DNA of 54,440 bases, from NCBI RefSeq assembly GCF_003611695.1, contig NZ_RAWE01000048.1, forward strand, positions 1-54,440, written 5' to 3'. Numbering within the stretch: the first letter of the stretch is position 1; each line of letters begins with the position of its first letter. Under the pieces are notes generated by a model. The model worked only from the letters and a program-made list of their open reading frames with translations, searched no databases and was not told where the DNA came from. Both the position numbers and the translations under genes were made by a program. This DNA is from Corallococcus carmarthensis. Its GTDB lineage: Bacteria > Myxococcota > Myxococcia > Myxococcales > Myxococcaceae. This document shows positions 39,101-46,861 of this stretch, piece after piece.

Positions 39101-39320
39101 CCATCGGGACCTGGACGTATGGCTCGCCCGGACCGCGGTAGCGGACGAAGAGCTCCAGCACCTTGCCGCCATCCACCAGCGTCGCATCCAACTGGAGGGG
39201 CTGCCGGACCTCCGCGCGCTGCGGTGGCGCGTGCAACAGCGCGGGTTCCTGCGCGTGGACGGGGGCCGCGACGAACACCACGGCACAGAGGATGAGGGTG
39301 CGAGGAAGAACGGTCTGCAA
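36198..39320 (-). CDS. TonB-dependent outer-membrane receptor with low-complexity linker
   Basis: A 1040-residue protein. Signal peptide 1-23, an Ig-like beta domain (about 25-125), a Ser/Thr/Arg/Asp/Pro-rich linker (about 126-340), a plug (about 345-475, with ARTVSDVLDVVPGVSV, TAIRGLRND, LFLLDGHRLNN and IEVIRGPGSAIYG), then a beta barrel to the C-terminal Phe-Tyr. It should import a large ligand using TonB energy; ligand unknown. The start is TTG at 39320 with no ribosome site; no other start precedes the signal peptide. The next gene, a lipoprotein with a nucleotide-binding-type domain, is coupled by TGATG. Confidence 0.92.
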   Translation of the reverse strand: MQTVLPRTLILCAVVFVAAPVHAQEPALLHAPPQRAEVRQPLQLDATLVDGGKVLELFVRYRGPGEPYVQVPMELQYGDLYRAILPAEHMVSPGVEYFIEAAMVDGARTPLFMSALRPARVMVGAQTPVPPPVRAPPVRKGTREDPKSAPDIDAFAPPSGGGEDDEPARTPPPTPSTSRPDGTNARASTQAGPPDSRTPNRADSVDARSSTRPGTSDSRAPGTPSGTDPRAPSRTDATSDPRASSRVAGTDSRVPSRTDATDSSSSSRTDASRAAPRTDASDSRASPRANGTDPRTPGRTDTGASRASSSDDAMAALNADVPPDTRADSRASSSSSRTAMDDDLALYSAEDVLAVTSLQEEAVRTVPAIGASFNRAQMIALGARTVSDVLDVVPGVSVSRDVQGFHRTAIRGLRNDAEVLFLLDGHRLNNFFDGKALMNLPVENLERIEVIRGPGSAIYGAGAFQGVVNLITNHSDGVRGAVTTGGVPRDDGRLALATDGHLSAAHTTGDLRLFADLDLWTQEGDSLVIDHDALDDESVDQGLRDVDEPAGRTRDGRFLVNAGGGVSYGLDSAGRVGVTARYLAEKRDALVGLFDTVGNDSELSWNVLLADLTWERPFSDGGQVRARLGFDQQSTDRLFQLTPHDFRTGDGADRLFPDGLQEQTQVTVRTVTASVDADLALAKENHLTLGFVAEQQSLSQYDYTTNYTLDGRLRPSPAAPEGLVDLTQGAASSRLNLGLSAQDQWTVLSALTLTFGLRLDATQLPDADAGTLDARKMVVRVNPRVGLVIAASDALVLKALYGRAFRAPTPQELVERIPDTDYNQGRFEGNPLLQPTTVDTFELGVDLVQAAGDTRVRVRANGFLQNFASPITPVDTSGNIVPLRNRELGVRVYGVEAEARLEASKRAAAWVNASLSRAQDLELPEQARLLTDVPQARFNAGVSMPLGDWVNLDVVVRSGAERRNNNRSTLELIRRYKIPAYSLITAQLRTEPIWEHFEVTLFAQNLFDHDLRDDVPRPDRVTGLLPREGVSGYLTLRAFY
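38313..38795 (-). repeat. low-complexity coding region (SRTDAT-type imperfect repeats) in the receptor
   Basis: About 160 codons (receptor residues 176-336) made mostly of Ser, Thr, Arg, Asp, Ala and Pro, with recurring SRTDATDS, TDSRVPSRTDA and RTDASDSRAS. Third positions vary between copies, so the repeats are old or under selection for composition, not recent slippage. Confidence 0.75.
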
Positions 39321-39331
39321 GATTGACGAAG

Positions 39332-39360
39332 ATGGTCCGTTGCAGGGCCATTCGAGTCAA
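39332..39360 (-). promoter_or_regulatory. candidate promoter of the TonB receptor operon
   Basis: On the minus strand TTGACT (39355-39360) and GACCAT (39332-39337) are 17 bases apart. Transcription would start about 5 bases before the TTG codon at 39320, giving an almost leaderless message, in line with the lack of a ribosome site. Confidence 0.4.
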
Positions 39361-39432
39361 GCAAGCCACCTGCCCGCGCCCCGCTGATTTTTTGCCGCCC
39401 CCGCGAGCGCATGCGACGGTGCCTGTCGCTCC

Positions 39433-40992
39433 ATGCGCGCGTCGCTTGCCCTTCACCTCGCTCTCTTCCGCCGCCAACGCGCCCAGATCGCCCGGGTGGT
39501 CGAAGGCCGCACCGAAGCCTTCCGCGCCTACGAGGCCCGCTACCGCCGGCGTACGAGCACGTACCAGCGCGTGGTCCCCCTGACCCACGTGCACCAGCGC
39601 ATCTCGGCGTCGGACCTCGTCTACGTCGGCGACTACCACACGCTGCCGCTCGCCCAGCAGACCTACCTGGACCTCGCCGAGCGCGCCCTCGCCTCCGGCC
39701 GCCGCGTCGTGCTGGCGCTCGAGTGCGTGGAGGGCCGTCACCAGTCGGCCCTCGACGCGTACCTGGCGGGACGCCTGCCCGAGCGCACCCTGCTGTCGCG
39801 GCTGGGCCACGGCCCCACCCCGGGCTTTGGTCCGGGCGCGGGCATCCGCGCCGTGCTGAACTTCGCGAAGCGCCACAAGCTCCAGGTGGCCGCCATCGAC
39901 AGACGTGCGCAGGGTGAGCGTTCACTCGCACTGCGCGACGCCTTCGCCGCGGAGCGCATTGCCCGCGTGGCCCGCGCGGAGGACGTCCCTCTGGTGATGG
40001 TGCTGGTGGGCCAGTTCCACGCCGCGCCCTGCCACCTGCCCGCGCAGGTGGAGCGCGCGCTGGGAGACGCCCATCCGCGCCGCGGGCTCGTCGTGTACCA
40101 GAACGCCGAAGGCCTCTGGTGGCGGCTCGCGCGCGAAGGCCGGTTGGGCAGCGCGGAGGCCGTGGAGCTGGCGGACGGCGCGCTGTGCCTGATGAACGCC
40201 TCACCCGTCCTCTGCCAGCAGAGCTTCCTGGACTACCTGGAGGCCGAAGGCGACGACGCGCCCCTGCTGGACCGCAGCGCCGCGGAGCGCTTCCGCGACA
40301 TGGCGGAGCTCATCGGCGGACTCGCGGGCGTGTCCGTGGGCCGCGAGCTGGATTCGGTGGAGGTGACGACGGCGGCGGACGGCGACGTGCTCGCCCGCAT
40401 CCGCCGGCGCGGCCGCTTCACCCAGGCGGAGCTGTCCCAGCTGCGCAAGCACATCCTGTCGCGTGAGAGCGGCTACATCCCGCGCGCGCGCACGGCCTGG
40501 CTCGCGTCGCTGTCCCTCAACCACGCCGCGGAGGAGGCCGCCCACTTCGTGCGTCACTGCGCCGTGGGCGACGCCATGGACGCCCCGCGCGGCGCGTCCG
40601 AGGCCTTCTACGCGCGCTGTCTGGAAGAGGCCCTGGGCTTCTTCGGCTCCAAGCTGATCAACCCGCGCCGCGCCTGCCCCAGCGTCACGGAGTGGGCGAA
40701 GCGCTTCGGCGAGGCCCGGGGCCTGGAGCGGCAGATCGCCGCCTTCGTGCTCGCCCACAAGGCCACGGAGTCCGAGGCCCCCGACGAGGCCGTGAAGCTC
40801 CTCCCCCTGCGCCGCGACCGCCTGTTCCATGGCGTCAGCCACGCGCTCGGGTACCTGCTGGGGGACAGCCTCTACCGCGCCTTCGACGCGGGCCAGGTGG
40901 ACACCGAGGACATCCGCGCCCTCTTCCGGGATCCGCTCGTGGATCCGCGCGGCGCGTACCTCACCTGGGCCGCGCGCCTTCGCGGTCTCTAG
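39433..40992 (+). CDS. ChaN-family (haem-binding-like) protein with extra C-terminal domain
   Basis: A 519-residue protein. Residues 60-290 match the ChaN/EreA-like fold: DLVYVGDYHTLPLAQQ, VVLALECVEGRHQSALDAYLAG, GIRAVLNFAKRH, and VMVLVGQFHAAPCHLP. Campylobacter ChaN binds haem, and other members are proteases or esterases. Unlike those lipoproteins it has no signal peptide, so it is probably cytosolic. The C-terminal 220 residues (EEAAHFVRHCAVGDAMD to the end) are helical and unassigned. It is divergent from the TonB receptor, which could hint at a shared iron or haem role (inference). Confidence 0.82.
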   Translation: MRASLALHLALFRRQRAQIARVVEGRTEAFRAYEARYRRRTSTYQRVVPLTHVHQRISASDLVYVGDYHTLPLAQQTYLDLAERALASGRRVVLALECVEGRHQSALDAYLAGRLPERTLLSRLGHGPTPGFGPGAGIRAVLNFAKRHKLQVAAIDRRAQGERSLALRDAFAAERIARVARAEDVPLVMVLVGQFHAAPCHLPAQVERALGDAHPRRGLVVYQNAEGLWWRLAREGRLGSAEAVELADGALCLMNASPVLCQQSFLDYLEAEGDDAPLLDRSAAERFRDMAELIGGLAGVSVGRELDSVEVTTAADGDVLARIRRRGRFTQAELSQLRKHILSRESGYIPRARTAWLASLSLNHAAEEAAHFVRHCAVGDAMDAPRGASEAFYARCLEEALGFFGSKLINPRRACPSVTEWAKRFGEARGLERQIAAFVLAHKATESEAPDEAVKLLPLRRDRLFHGVSHALGYLLGDSLYRAFDAGQVDTEDIRALFRDPLVDPRGAYLTWAARLRGL

Positions 40993-41052
40993 GCTCGCGC
41001 AGACGCCAACGCAGCTGAATCCGGCGCCTGCTTGCAGCTACCATCCAGCGGC

Positions 41053-41718
41053 ATGACCCCATCTCCTCGCCGCCTCACGGGCGCTGCATCAGCACTCCTC
41101 CTGTCCCTCGCGGTCGGCCTCTTGCTGCCAGGGTGCTTCGCCGAACAGGGCGCCTGCGTCCATGGCTCGAACCTGTACTTCTGTTCGGAAGACACCGCGG
41201 ACGATTGCCGCGACTTCTGGTGCGACGGCTGGGAGTACTGCGCCTACTTCGACGGCGACTCGTGCGCGGACGTGGGCTTTTCAGACGAAACGGTCGACCT
41301 GGACAGCTACTCGGAGCCGAGAACGCCCGATTGGAGCTGGGGAACGCCCTCAGGCGGCTCGAGCTCGGGCAGCGGCGGCGCGTGCGCCTACTACGATTCG
41401 AGCCTGAACCGCGTGCTCTGTGATCAGCGCGCCGGGGCCTCCAGCTGTTCGGGCAAGTGGATGGGCAGCGGCACCAACTGTTCCAGCCTCAAGTGCACGA
41501 GCAACACCGACCCCAACAGCTGCACCGTGTCGGGAGGAAGCTCGGGCGGCACCTGCACGTCCACATACCAGGGCCCCACCGGCGATGCGCAGGTCTATAC
41601 CCAGTGCGCCTCCGTGTGGAACTACCGCTGCCAGCAGAAGAACGACAGCGCGGCGGACCAGAACTGCCTCGTCTACGACTCGCTCGAGGCCACGGTGGAG
41701 TGCCCGTACTGCCCCTGA
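41053..41718 (+). CDS. Cys-rich secreted lipoprotein
   Basis: A 221-residue protein. The lipoprotein signal ends in LLLPGC. The mature part has about 20 Cys, enough for a tightly cross-linked exoprotein, and a Gly/Ser linker (TPSGGSSSGSGG) near the middle that joins two Cys-rich halves. No known family. ATG at 41053 is preferred over the in-frame start at 41032 because it opens the basic signal region. Convergent with the LysM gene. Confidence 0.8.
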   Translation: MTPSPRRLTGAASALLLSLAVGLLLPGCFAEQGACVHGSNLYFCSEDTADDCRDFWCDGWEYCAYFDGDSCADVGFSDETVDLDSYSEPRTPDWSWGTPSGGSSSGSGGACAYYDSSLNRVLCDQRAGASSCSGKWMGSGTNCSSLKCTSNTDPNSCTVSGGSSGGTCTSTYQGPTGDAQVYTQCASVWNYRCQQKNDSAADQNCLVYDSLEATVECPYCP

Positions 41719-41741
41719 GCGTTCCTCAACGGGCCAGAGCA

Positions 41742-41767
41742 GGTGGACCGCGAGCCAGCGGTCCACC
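41742..41767. terminator. bidirectional hairpin between convergent genes
   Basis: GGTGGACCGC (41742-41751) pairs perfectly with GCGGTCCACC (41758-41767) around a 6-base loop. It separates the Cys-rich lipoprotein and LysM genes; no U-tract. Confidence 0.55.
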
Positions 41768-41786
41768 GCGCCAGGAGCCCTGAGGC

Positions 41787-42182
41787 TCAGGCCTTGTTGA
41801 CGATCGTCTTCGGCGGCAGCTTGAGCACCTGGCCCACCTTGATGTGGTCCGGGTCCTTGAGCTGATCCTTGTTGGCCTCGAAGATCTTCGTGTACAGCTT
41901 CATGTCCCCGTAGATGTCCTTGGCGAGCTTGCTGAGCGTGTCGCCGGACTTCACGGTGTGGACGCCGTAGGGCTCGGCGTGGGTCACGTTGAGCATGACC
42001 ATGACCTCGTCGTTCCACTTCGGGTGCTTCGCCTTGATCTGATCCCACATGCGATCGCGGTCGAAGGCGTGGTCGACGGCGCCCTTGATGACGAGCTTGC
42101 CGTTCTCCTCGCGCGTTTCGATCTTCGCGCCCACGCTCTTCGCCACGTCCAGCACGTCCTGATAGTCGTTCTGCAAGGCCAT
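41787..42182 (-). CDS. Kbp/YgaU-like BON-LysM protein
   Basis: A 131-residue protein. The C-terminal LysM (YGVHTVKSGDTLSKLAKDIY, then LYTKIFEANKDQLKDPDHIK and VGQVLKLP) closely follows the pattern of E. coli Kbp (YgaU), a cytosolic potassium-binding protein; the N-terminal half has a BON-like layout (ETREENGKLVIKGAVD). There is no signal peptide, again as in Kbp. ATG at 42182 has AGGAG 7 bases upstream; the longer frame adds a basic stretch without support. It could sense potassium, by analogy only. Confidence 0.84.
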   Translation of the reverse strand: MALQNDYQDVLDVAKSVGAKIETREENGKLVIKGAVDHAFDRDRMWDQIKAKHPKWNDEVMVMLNVTHAEPYGVHTVKSGDTLSKLAKDIYGDMKLYTKIFEANKDQLKDPDHIKVGQVLKLPPKTIVNKA

Positions 42183-42291
42183 CCGCGTTCTCCTGTCGTG
42201 AGGGCGCGAACTCAAGCACCGCGCCCACTGGCAATGACGGGCCGCCGGGAAAGGCGTGAACGAAGCTCAACACTGCGGCGCCAGGAGCTGT

Positions 42292-43239
42292 TCAGAGCAC
42301 CACGTCCGCCCCACCCTCCGGTTCGGCCTTCAGGTCCTCGGGCGGTGCGAAGGTGCCGTCCGGCCGCAGCTCGCGCAGGACCTCTTCGCGGCTCAGGCGC
42401 ACCGCGCGGATGGTGCCATCCGGCGACAGCGCGTAGACGCAGTCCTGGTCCGCCGCGCCGACGAAGAGGCCGCCCAGCGAGGGGTAGAGCATCACCAGCG
42501 CGAGCTCCGTCTCCAGCGGCCCCGGGAAGAGCACGTGCGCGTGCGCGGAGAAGGGAGGCCGCTCGCCGTCCGGGTCCGGCGCGACGGACACGGGGATGAG
42601 CCCCTGGTGCAGGGGCAGCTCCTGGAGTTTCTGACGGCCGTCCTTGCTGAAGCGGAAGCGGAAGTCGCCGCCCAGCAGGTACAGGTTCGAGTCGTCGAAG
42701 CCCTGGAGCACGTACACGGTGATGCCGCCGTCCTCCTCCACGACGATGGGGTTGAGCTGCTTGCGGCCGTGCACCTGGAAGACGCGCTCGCAGGCGGCGC
42801 TCACGGCGCGGGCCAGGGCGTCCATGCCTTCGGGCAGGGACTCGACGGGGAAGTCCTCCATCTCGCCGGAGAACTCGACGGGCGCGCGGTACGCGTACGC
42901 GGGGACGAACGCGTCCTGCGGATTGAAGCGGCCGAAGACGGCGTACCAGGCGTTGCCGCGCGGCACGGTGAAGAACCAGTTCATCTTCGTGCGGTCCAGG
43001 TCCGGACGCTCGAGCAGCAGGTCCGTGGCGCGGATGGCGCCCTGCTCCGATTCGACGATGTACCGGGCGCGCTTCTGCACGCGCTGGAGCTCCGCGTCCG
43101 CCACCAGCACCACCGGCGAATCCGCCGCGTCCGGCGTGTCCTCCGGGGCCTGCTGCGTCACCGCGGCTTGCGTCGCGCTGGAGTGCGCGCGGCAGCCCGC
43201 GGTCAATGCGACGAGGGCGACGAGGAGGCTGCGAAGCAT
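42292..43239 (-). CDS. secreted lipoprotein of unknown function
   Basis: A 315-residue protein with lipobox VALTAGC. The mature part begins with a short Ala/Gln/Asp-rich linker, then a compact domain with a conserved-looking core (MNWFFTVPRGNAWYAVFGRF, PVEFSGEMEDFP, VVEEDGGITVYVLQGFD) and ends with a segment on values (PSLGGLFVGAADQDCVYALSPDG). No family is recognised. ATG at 43239 has GGGAG 5 bases upstream. It lies between the LysM gene and a Spy-like gene, all leftward, with hairpins between them. Confidence 0.78.
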   Translation of the reverse strand: MLRSLLVALVALTAGCRAHSSATQAAVTQQAPEDTPDAADSPVVLVADAELQRVQKRARYIVESEQGAIRATDLLLERPDLDRTKMNWFFTVPRGNAWYAVFGRFNPQDAFVPAYAYRAPVEFSGEMEDFPVESLPEGMDALARAVSAACERVFQVHGRKQLNPIVVEEDGGITVYVLQGFDDSNLYLLGGDFRFRFSKDGRQKLQELPLHQGLIPVSVAPDPDGERPPFSAHAHVLFPGPLETELALVMLYPSLGGLFVGAADQDCVYALSPDGTIRAVRLSREEVLRELRPDGTFAPPEDLKAEPEGGADVVL

Positions 43240-43258
43240 GGGGACTCCCGCGGACGAA

Positions 43259-43291
43259 AGGGCCCGGTCAGTCTGTGCCGACCGGGGCCCT
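43259..43291 (-). terminator. intrinsic terminator after the Spy-like gene
   Basis: On the minus strand AGGGCCCCGGTC pairs with GACCGGGCCCT (43280-43291 with 43259-43269, one bulged base), followed by TTCGT. It lies between the Spy-like gene and the lipoprotein gene. Confidence 0.6.
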
Positions 43292-43321
43292 CGCGTCACG
43301 TCCCCCACTCACGGCGGGACC

Positions 43322-43708
43322 TCAGGCGCCCTGCTGCGTGGGCGCCAGCGCGGCTTTGATCTTCTGCTTCAGCGCCTTGCGGCGCTCCTTGAACTGCTCG
43401 CGCTGGGACTCGTCCACCTGGCCGTTGGCGGCGGCGCGCGCGGCCTTCATCTCCTCGTGGAGCTGCCTGGCCTCCGCCTTGAAGCTGTCGGCCTGGGCCT
43501 GCGTCAGGCGCCCTTCGGCGACCTGCTTGTCCAGCCGCTGCTCCATGTGGCCGAACTTGTGGCCCCCACCGCCGTGCTTGCCCCGGCGCCCCTCGCACTG
43601 GCCGGTCTTGTTGGCGGAGTCGGACGGCGCGGCCGTCTGGGCGAGCACGGGCACGGCGATGAGCAGCGTGGCGATGGCGGTACCGCGAAGCATGGACTTG
43701 AGCGACAT
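43322..43708 (-). CDS. Spy/CpxP-like small periplasmic protein
   Basis: A 128-residue protein with a signal peptide (TAIATLLIAVPVLAQ). A Gly/His stretch (GKHGGGGHKFGH) precedes a long, highly charged helical region with the LTQAQADSFKAEARQLHEEM pattern typical of Spy/CpxP-like chaperones or metal-responsive proteins. The His cluster could bind metal. Sequence similarity is only of pattern, so the family is tentative; secretion is firm. Confidence 0.75.
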   Translation of the reverse strand: MSLKSMLRGTAIATLLIAVPVLAQTAAPSDSANKTGQCEGRRGKHGGGGHKFGHMEQRLDKQVAEGRLTQAQADSFKAEARQLHEEMKAARAAANGQVDESQREQFKERRKALKQKIKAALAPTQQGA

Positions 43709-43835
43709 GGTGTGTGGACTCCGGGTTCAGGTCAAAACGCTCCGGGAGCAGCCGCGCAGGCCCGCTTCCCGTCGCGCTCTGACACTCAAAACCCCGGAGC
43801 CCACGGAAGGTTAAATCCCGTCCGGAAACCGCCGG

Positions 43836-44387
43836 TTACTGGCAGTCCGCCATGCTGTAGGTGAAGTCCTGGCGCGGCGTGTGGCCCGGGTCCTGGTTGA
43901 TGGCCGCGATGCTCAGGTCCGTGTACGACACCGTCTGCGTGCCGCCGATGACCATCTGCGTGCGCTGCACGCGCGTGGTGGACAGCACCACCTTGCCCGT
44001 CGTGCCGTTGGGCTCGATGCGGAAGCAGTTCAGGATGCGCGGATCCACCGTGGAGCGGTTGCACCGCGTGTACTGCCCCAGCACCACGCGCTGCTGGTAC
44101 GTGCAGCGGCAGTCCCACGGGTCATAGGCCTCCGTCACCGTGGCCGCCTCGTAGCCCATGGCCGTCTGGACCACTTCCAGGTAGCTGCCGTCCTGCGGCT
44201 GCGTGCAGCGCAACACCGTGTCACCCACCGCGCCCTGCTTCACCTCCGCCAGCGACGGCTCCACCGCCACCTGGGCGCCCGCCTCGATGGCGTTCAGCGG
44301 ATCCCGCGCACCCGCGCCCTCACAGCCCAGGCCCAGCATCGACACACCCAGCAGCAGCACAGCGGACGCACGCAGTGACATCTTCAT
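43836..44387 (-). CDS. secreted lipoprotein of unknown function
   Basis: A 183-residue protein with lipobox LGLGC. The mature part carries six or more Cys (CTQPQ, WDCRCTYQQ, CNRST, NCFRIE, and a final CQ) that could form disulfides, and Thr/Val-rich strands. No family recognised. ATG at 44387 directly opens the signal peptide, with GTAGGAG upstream. A terminator hairpin separates it from the methyltransferase gene. Confidence 0.78.
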   Translation of the reverse strand: MKMSLRASAVLLLGVSMLGLGCEGAGARDPLNAIEAGAQVAVEPSLAEVKQGAVGDTVLRCTQPQDGSYLEVVQTAMGYEAATVTEAYDPWDCRCTYQQRVVLGQYTRCNRSTVDPRILNCFRIEPNGTTGKVVLSTTRVQRTQMVIGGTQTVSYTDLSIAAINQDPGHTPRQDFTYSMADCQ

Positions 44388-44399
44388 GGACGGCTCCTA

Positions 44400-44432
44400 C
44401 AAAAGGGGGATGTCCGGATGGACCCGGACATC
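44400..44432 (-). terminator. intrinsic terminator after the methyltransferase gene
   Basis: On the minus strand GATGTCCGG and CCGGACATC (44424-44432 with 44409-44417) form a 9-bp stem with 6-base loop, followed by CCCCTTTT. It sits between the methyltransferase stop and the lipoprotein start. Confidence 0.7.
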
Positions 44433-44477
44433 ACACCTGTAGGCTTTTGCGGCTCCCGAGCGCAACGCCCTTCTGTG

Positions 44478-45272
44478 TCACGATCGCGAGGCGGGCTTCA
44501 GCGCCCGGGTGGCGATGAAGGTGGACAGGAACGTGGAGAGCAGGTCCTTCGCCTCGAACTTGTCCTCGAACAGGTTCGTGAGCACGAAGCCCGCATCCAG
44601 CTGCCCGCCCAGCTGATCCTCCAGCGAGTGGCCCACGCACATGGGCTCGTTCTTGTCGCTGTACCGGCGGCGCTCCTCGTCGGTGAGGCTGGTGAAGTCG
44701 GAGTACGGCATCGTGTACTTGAGCCGCATCACGCCCTTCTCCTCCTCGGCAGGGTCGAAGAGGTAGCGCACTGGGTTGCAGATGCCCGACAGGAGCACGC
44801 CGCCCGGACGCAGCACACGGAAGGCCTCGCGCCACACCGGCCGGATCTCCTCCGCGAAGCAGTTGGAGCACGGGTGGAAGATGAGGTCGAAGCTCCCGTC
44901 GGCGAAGGCGGACAGGTCCCGCATGTCGCCCTCCACGTACTGGAGCGTCAGGCCCTCGCGCTCGGCCACCTTCCGGTCCTGCGCCAGCTGCGCGGGCGAG
45001 TTGTCGAACACGGTGACTCGCGCGCCCGCCGCCGCGAGCACCGGGCACTGCTGGCCGCCCGCGCTCGCCAGGCCCAGCACGTCCTTGCCCTTCAGGTCCC
45101 CGAACCACGCGCGCGGCACGGGCTTCGTCGGGGTGAGCACCACGCTCCAGTCGCCCCGCCGCGCGGCGGCGATGACCTCCGAGGACACCGGCACCGTCCA
45201 CGGATTGTTCCGGCCCACCTCTCCGTTCCACGCCTCGCGGTTGTACGTCCGCACGTCCAGGTCAGTCTTCAT
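44478..45272 (-). CDS. class I SAM-dependent methyltransferase
   Basis: A 264-residue protein of the Methyltransf_11 type. The SAM-binding motif I is DVLGLASAGGQQCPVLAAAG, acidic motif II VFDNSPAQL, and post-I YVEGDMRDLSAF; FDLIFHPCSNCF and EAFRVLRPGGVLLSG follow. The modified substrate is unknown; its SDR and FAD-monooxygenase neighbours suggest tailoring or detoxification of a small molecule. Its start overlaps the end of the SDR gene by 11 bases, so the two are co-translated. Confidence 0.9.
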   Translation of the reverse strand: MKTDLDVRTYNREAWNGEVGRNNPWTVPVSSEVIAAARRGDWSVVLTPTKPVPRAWFGDLKGKDVLGLASAGGQQCPVLAAAGARVTVFDNSPAQLAQDRKVAEREGLTLQYVEGDMRDLSAFADGSFDLIFHPCSNCFAEEIRPVWREAFRVLRPGGVLLSGICNPVRYLFDPAEEEKGVMRLKYTMPYSDFTSLTDEERRRYSDKNEPMCVGHSLEDQLGGQLDAGFVLTNLFEDKFEAKDLLSTFLSTFIATRALKPASRS

Positions 45273-46038
45273 GCAGCACCCGTCCTTCCATGCCTCCAGC
45301 CACGGTGACGACTTCGCCCGTCACGTGGCCGGAGATGCGATCCGACGCGAGCGTCACCACGACGCGCGCCACGTCCTCTGGCTGCCCCACCTTGCGCAGC
45401 GGCATCGTCCGCGTGACGCGGCCGACGAACTTCGGGTCCCCCAGCTTGTCGCGGTTGCGGTCCACCGCCGTCCAGCCCGGGCACACCACGTTGACGCGGC
45501 CCATGGGCGCGATGCGGTGAAGTTCGTTCTTCAGGCTCTTCACGAAGCCGGCCGCCAGCGCGCCCTTCGCCGCCGCGTAGTCCGTGTGGCCCGCTTCACC
45601 GAAGAGGCCCGCCGTGGAGCTGATGATGACGATGGTGCCCGTGCCCGTGGTCTCCACGTGGCGAAGGAACGCGCGGCAGCTCAGGAACACGCTGTCCAGG
45701 TTCTGCGCCAGCGTGCGGCGCCAGCGCTCCAGTGACATCCGCCACAGCGGTTCGTCGGGCGCGGGATACACGCCGGTGTTGCACACCAGCACGTCCAACC
45801 GGCCCAGATCCTTCACCGCCTGCGGCACCAGCGCGTCCACGTCCGCCTCCACCGTGAGGTCCGCGCGCACGGCCGCGCCGCCCACTTCGCGCGCAAGCGC
45901 CGCCGCCTTCTCCTGGCTGCGGTGGTAGTGCACCGCCACCTTCGCGCCCTCGCCCGCGAACGCACGCACCAGCGCGGAGCCGATGCCGCCCGCGCCCCCG
46001 GTCACCAGCACACCCTTGCCCTGCAGTCCCGTGTCCAT
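45262..46038 (-). CDS. short-chain dehydrogenase/reductase (SDR)
   Basis: A 258-residue classical SDR. The NAD(P) site is LVTGGAGGIGSALV, the NxxG element CNTGVY, the catalytic Ser in IIISSTAGLF and the YxxxK in YAAAKGAL. It would reduce or oxidise an alcohol or ketone with NAD(P). ATG at 46038 gives the usual short SDR lead; ATG at 46056 is an alternative 6 residues longer. It is the middle gene of a TetR, SDR, methyltransferase run. Confidence 0.9.
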   Translation of the reverse strand: MDTGLQGKGVLVTGGAGGIGSALVRAFAGEGAKVAVHYHRSQEKAAALAREVGGAAVRADLTVEADVDALVPQAVKDLGRLDVLVCNTGVYPAPDEPLWRMSLERWRRTLAQNLDSVFLSCRAFLRHVETTGTGTIVIISSTAGLFGEAGHTDYAAAKGALAAGFVKSLKNELHRIAPMGRVNVVCPGWTAVDRNRDKLGDPKFVGRVTRTMPLRKVGQPEDVARVVVTLASDRISGHVTGEVVTVAGGMEGRVLHED

Positions 46039-46212
46039 CGCTTCGCGACTCCCCATGGGCTCCCGTCAGGCCGGGAGGAATGCGCGGCATGATGCCCGAG
46101 CCGTCCCGGGTGGACAGCCGGATGCAGCGGCGGTGTCGCCAGGTGCATCGTCAGGTGCTCTGCGTGCGGGGCAGCGGGACGAACTGCGCGCTGGGCTCCT
46201 GACAGCGCCGCG

Positions 46213-46839
46213 CTACGGCGTGGCCAGTCGCGCGCGGATGCCCTCGACGAGCAGGTCCAGCCCGAAGGCGAACCGGCGGTCGAAGTCGCGGTCCAGGATG
46301 GCGTCCACCGCGCCCGCCGCGTGGGGATAGCGCGCCGAGGCGAGTTGACGCAGCGCCCCTTCCCGCTCTTTCGCTTCCACCTCCTGCGCGCTGAGGCCCT
46401 GCTCCTCGATGGTGAAGCCCAGCACGTAATCCAGCGCGGTGAACGCCGCCCAGCCCGCTGTCCGCGAGTCGAACCCCGCGCGTGTGAGCGCGCCGATGAG
46501 CGTGTCCGCGATGCGCAGCGTGTGCTCGGACACCACGAAGGTGCCGGCATACACGCGGGCGCCGTCCCGGTGGGACCGGAACGCGCGCCGCAGCTCCTCC
46601 GCCACGGTGCGCACCACCGGCTCCCACGGCGACTCCGCCGTCAGCGTCCGCGCCACGTCCCGCACCAGCGAGTCCGCCATCGCGTCCAGCAGGGCCTGCT
46701 TGCCCGGGAAGTGCCAGTACAGCGACGGCGCCTGGATGGAGAGCGCCTTGGCCAGGACGCGCATCGTGAGGCCTTCCAGGCCGTGCTCGTCCAGCAGCGT
46801 CCACGCCGCCGCCACCACCTGCTCCCGCTGGATTCGCAT
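46213..46839 (-). CDS. TetR-family regulator (TetR_C_1 type)
   Basis: A 208-residue repressor-type protein. The N-terminal HTH (REQVVAAAWTLLDEHGLEGL, LAKALSIQAPSLYWHFPGK) is close to TetR; the C-terminal part (LDYVLGFTIEEQ) is the ligand-binding dimer domain of the tetracycline-repressor group. It is divergent from the FAD monooxygenase across two palindromes (46869-46883 and 46890-46902) that it very likely binds. The closeness to tetR and a Rox-like monooxygenase suggests a drug or polyphenol as inducer (inference). Confidence 0.93.
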   Translation of the reverse strand: MRIQREQVVAAAWTLLDEHGLEGLTMRVLAKALSIQAPSLYWHFPGKQALLDAMADSLVRDVARTLTAESPWEPVVRTVAEELRRAFRSHRDGARVYAGTFVVSEHTLRIADTLIGALTRAGFDSRTAGWAAFTALDYVLGFTIEEQGLSAQEVEAKEREGALRQLASARYPHAAGAVDAILDRDFDRRFAFGLDLLVEGIRARLATP

Positions 46840-46861
46840 GCCCTGTCCGGCCCTCGTTGGC

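Noticed and set aside
41053-41718. Cys-rich lipoprotein as a metallothionein or toxin
   Set aside because: Cys spacing is irregular and matches disulfide-rich exoproteins; no support for a more specific call.
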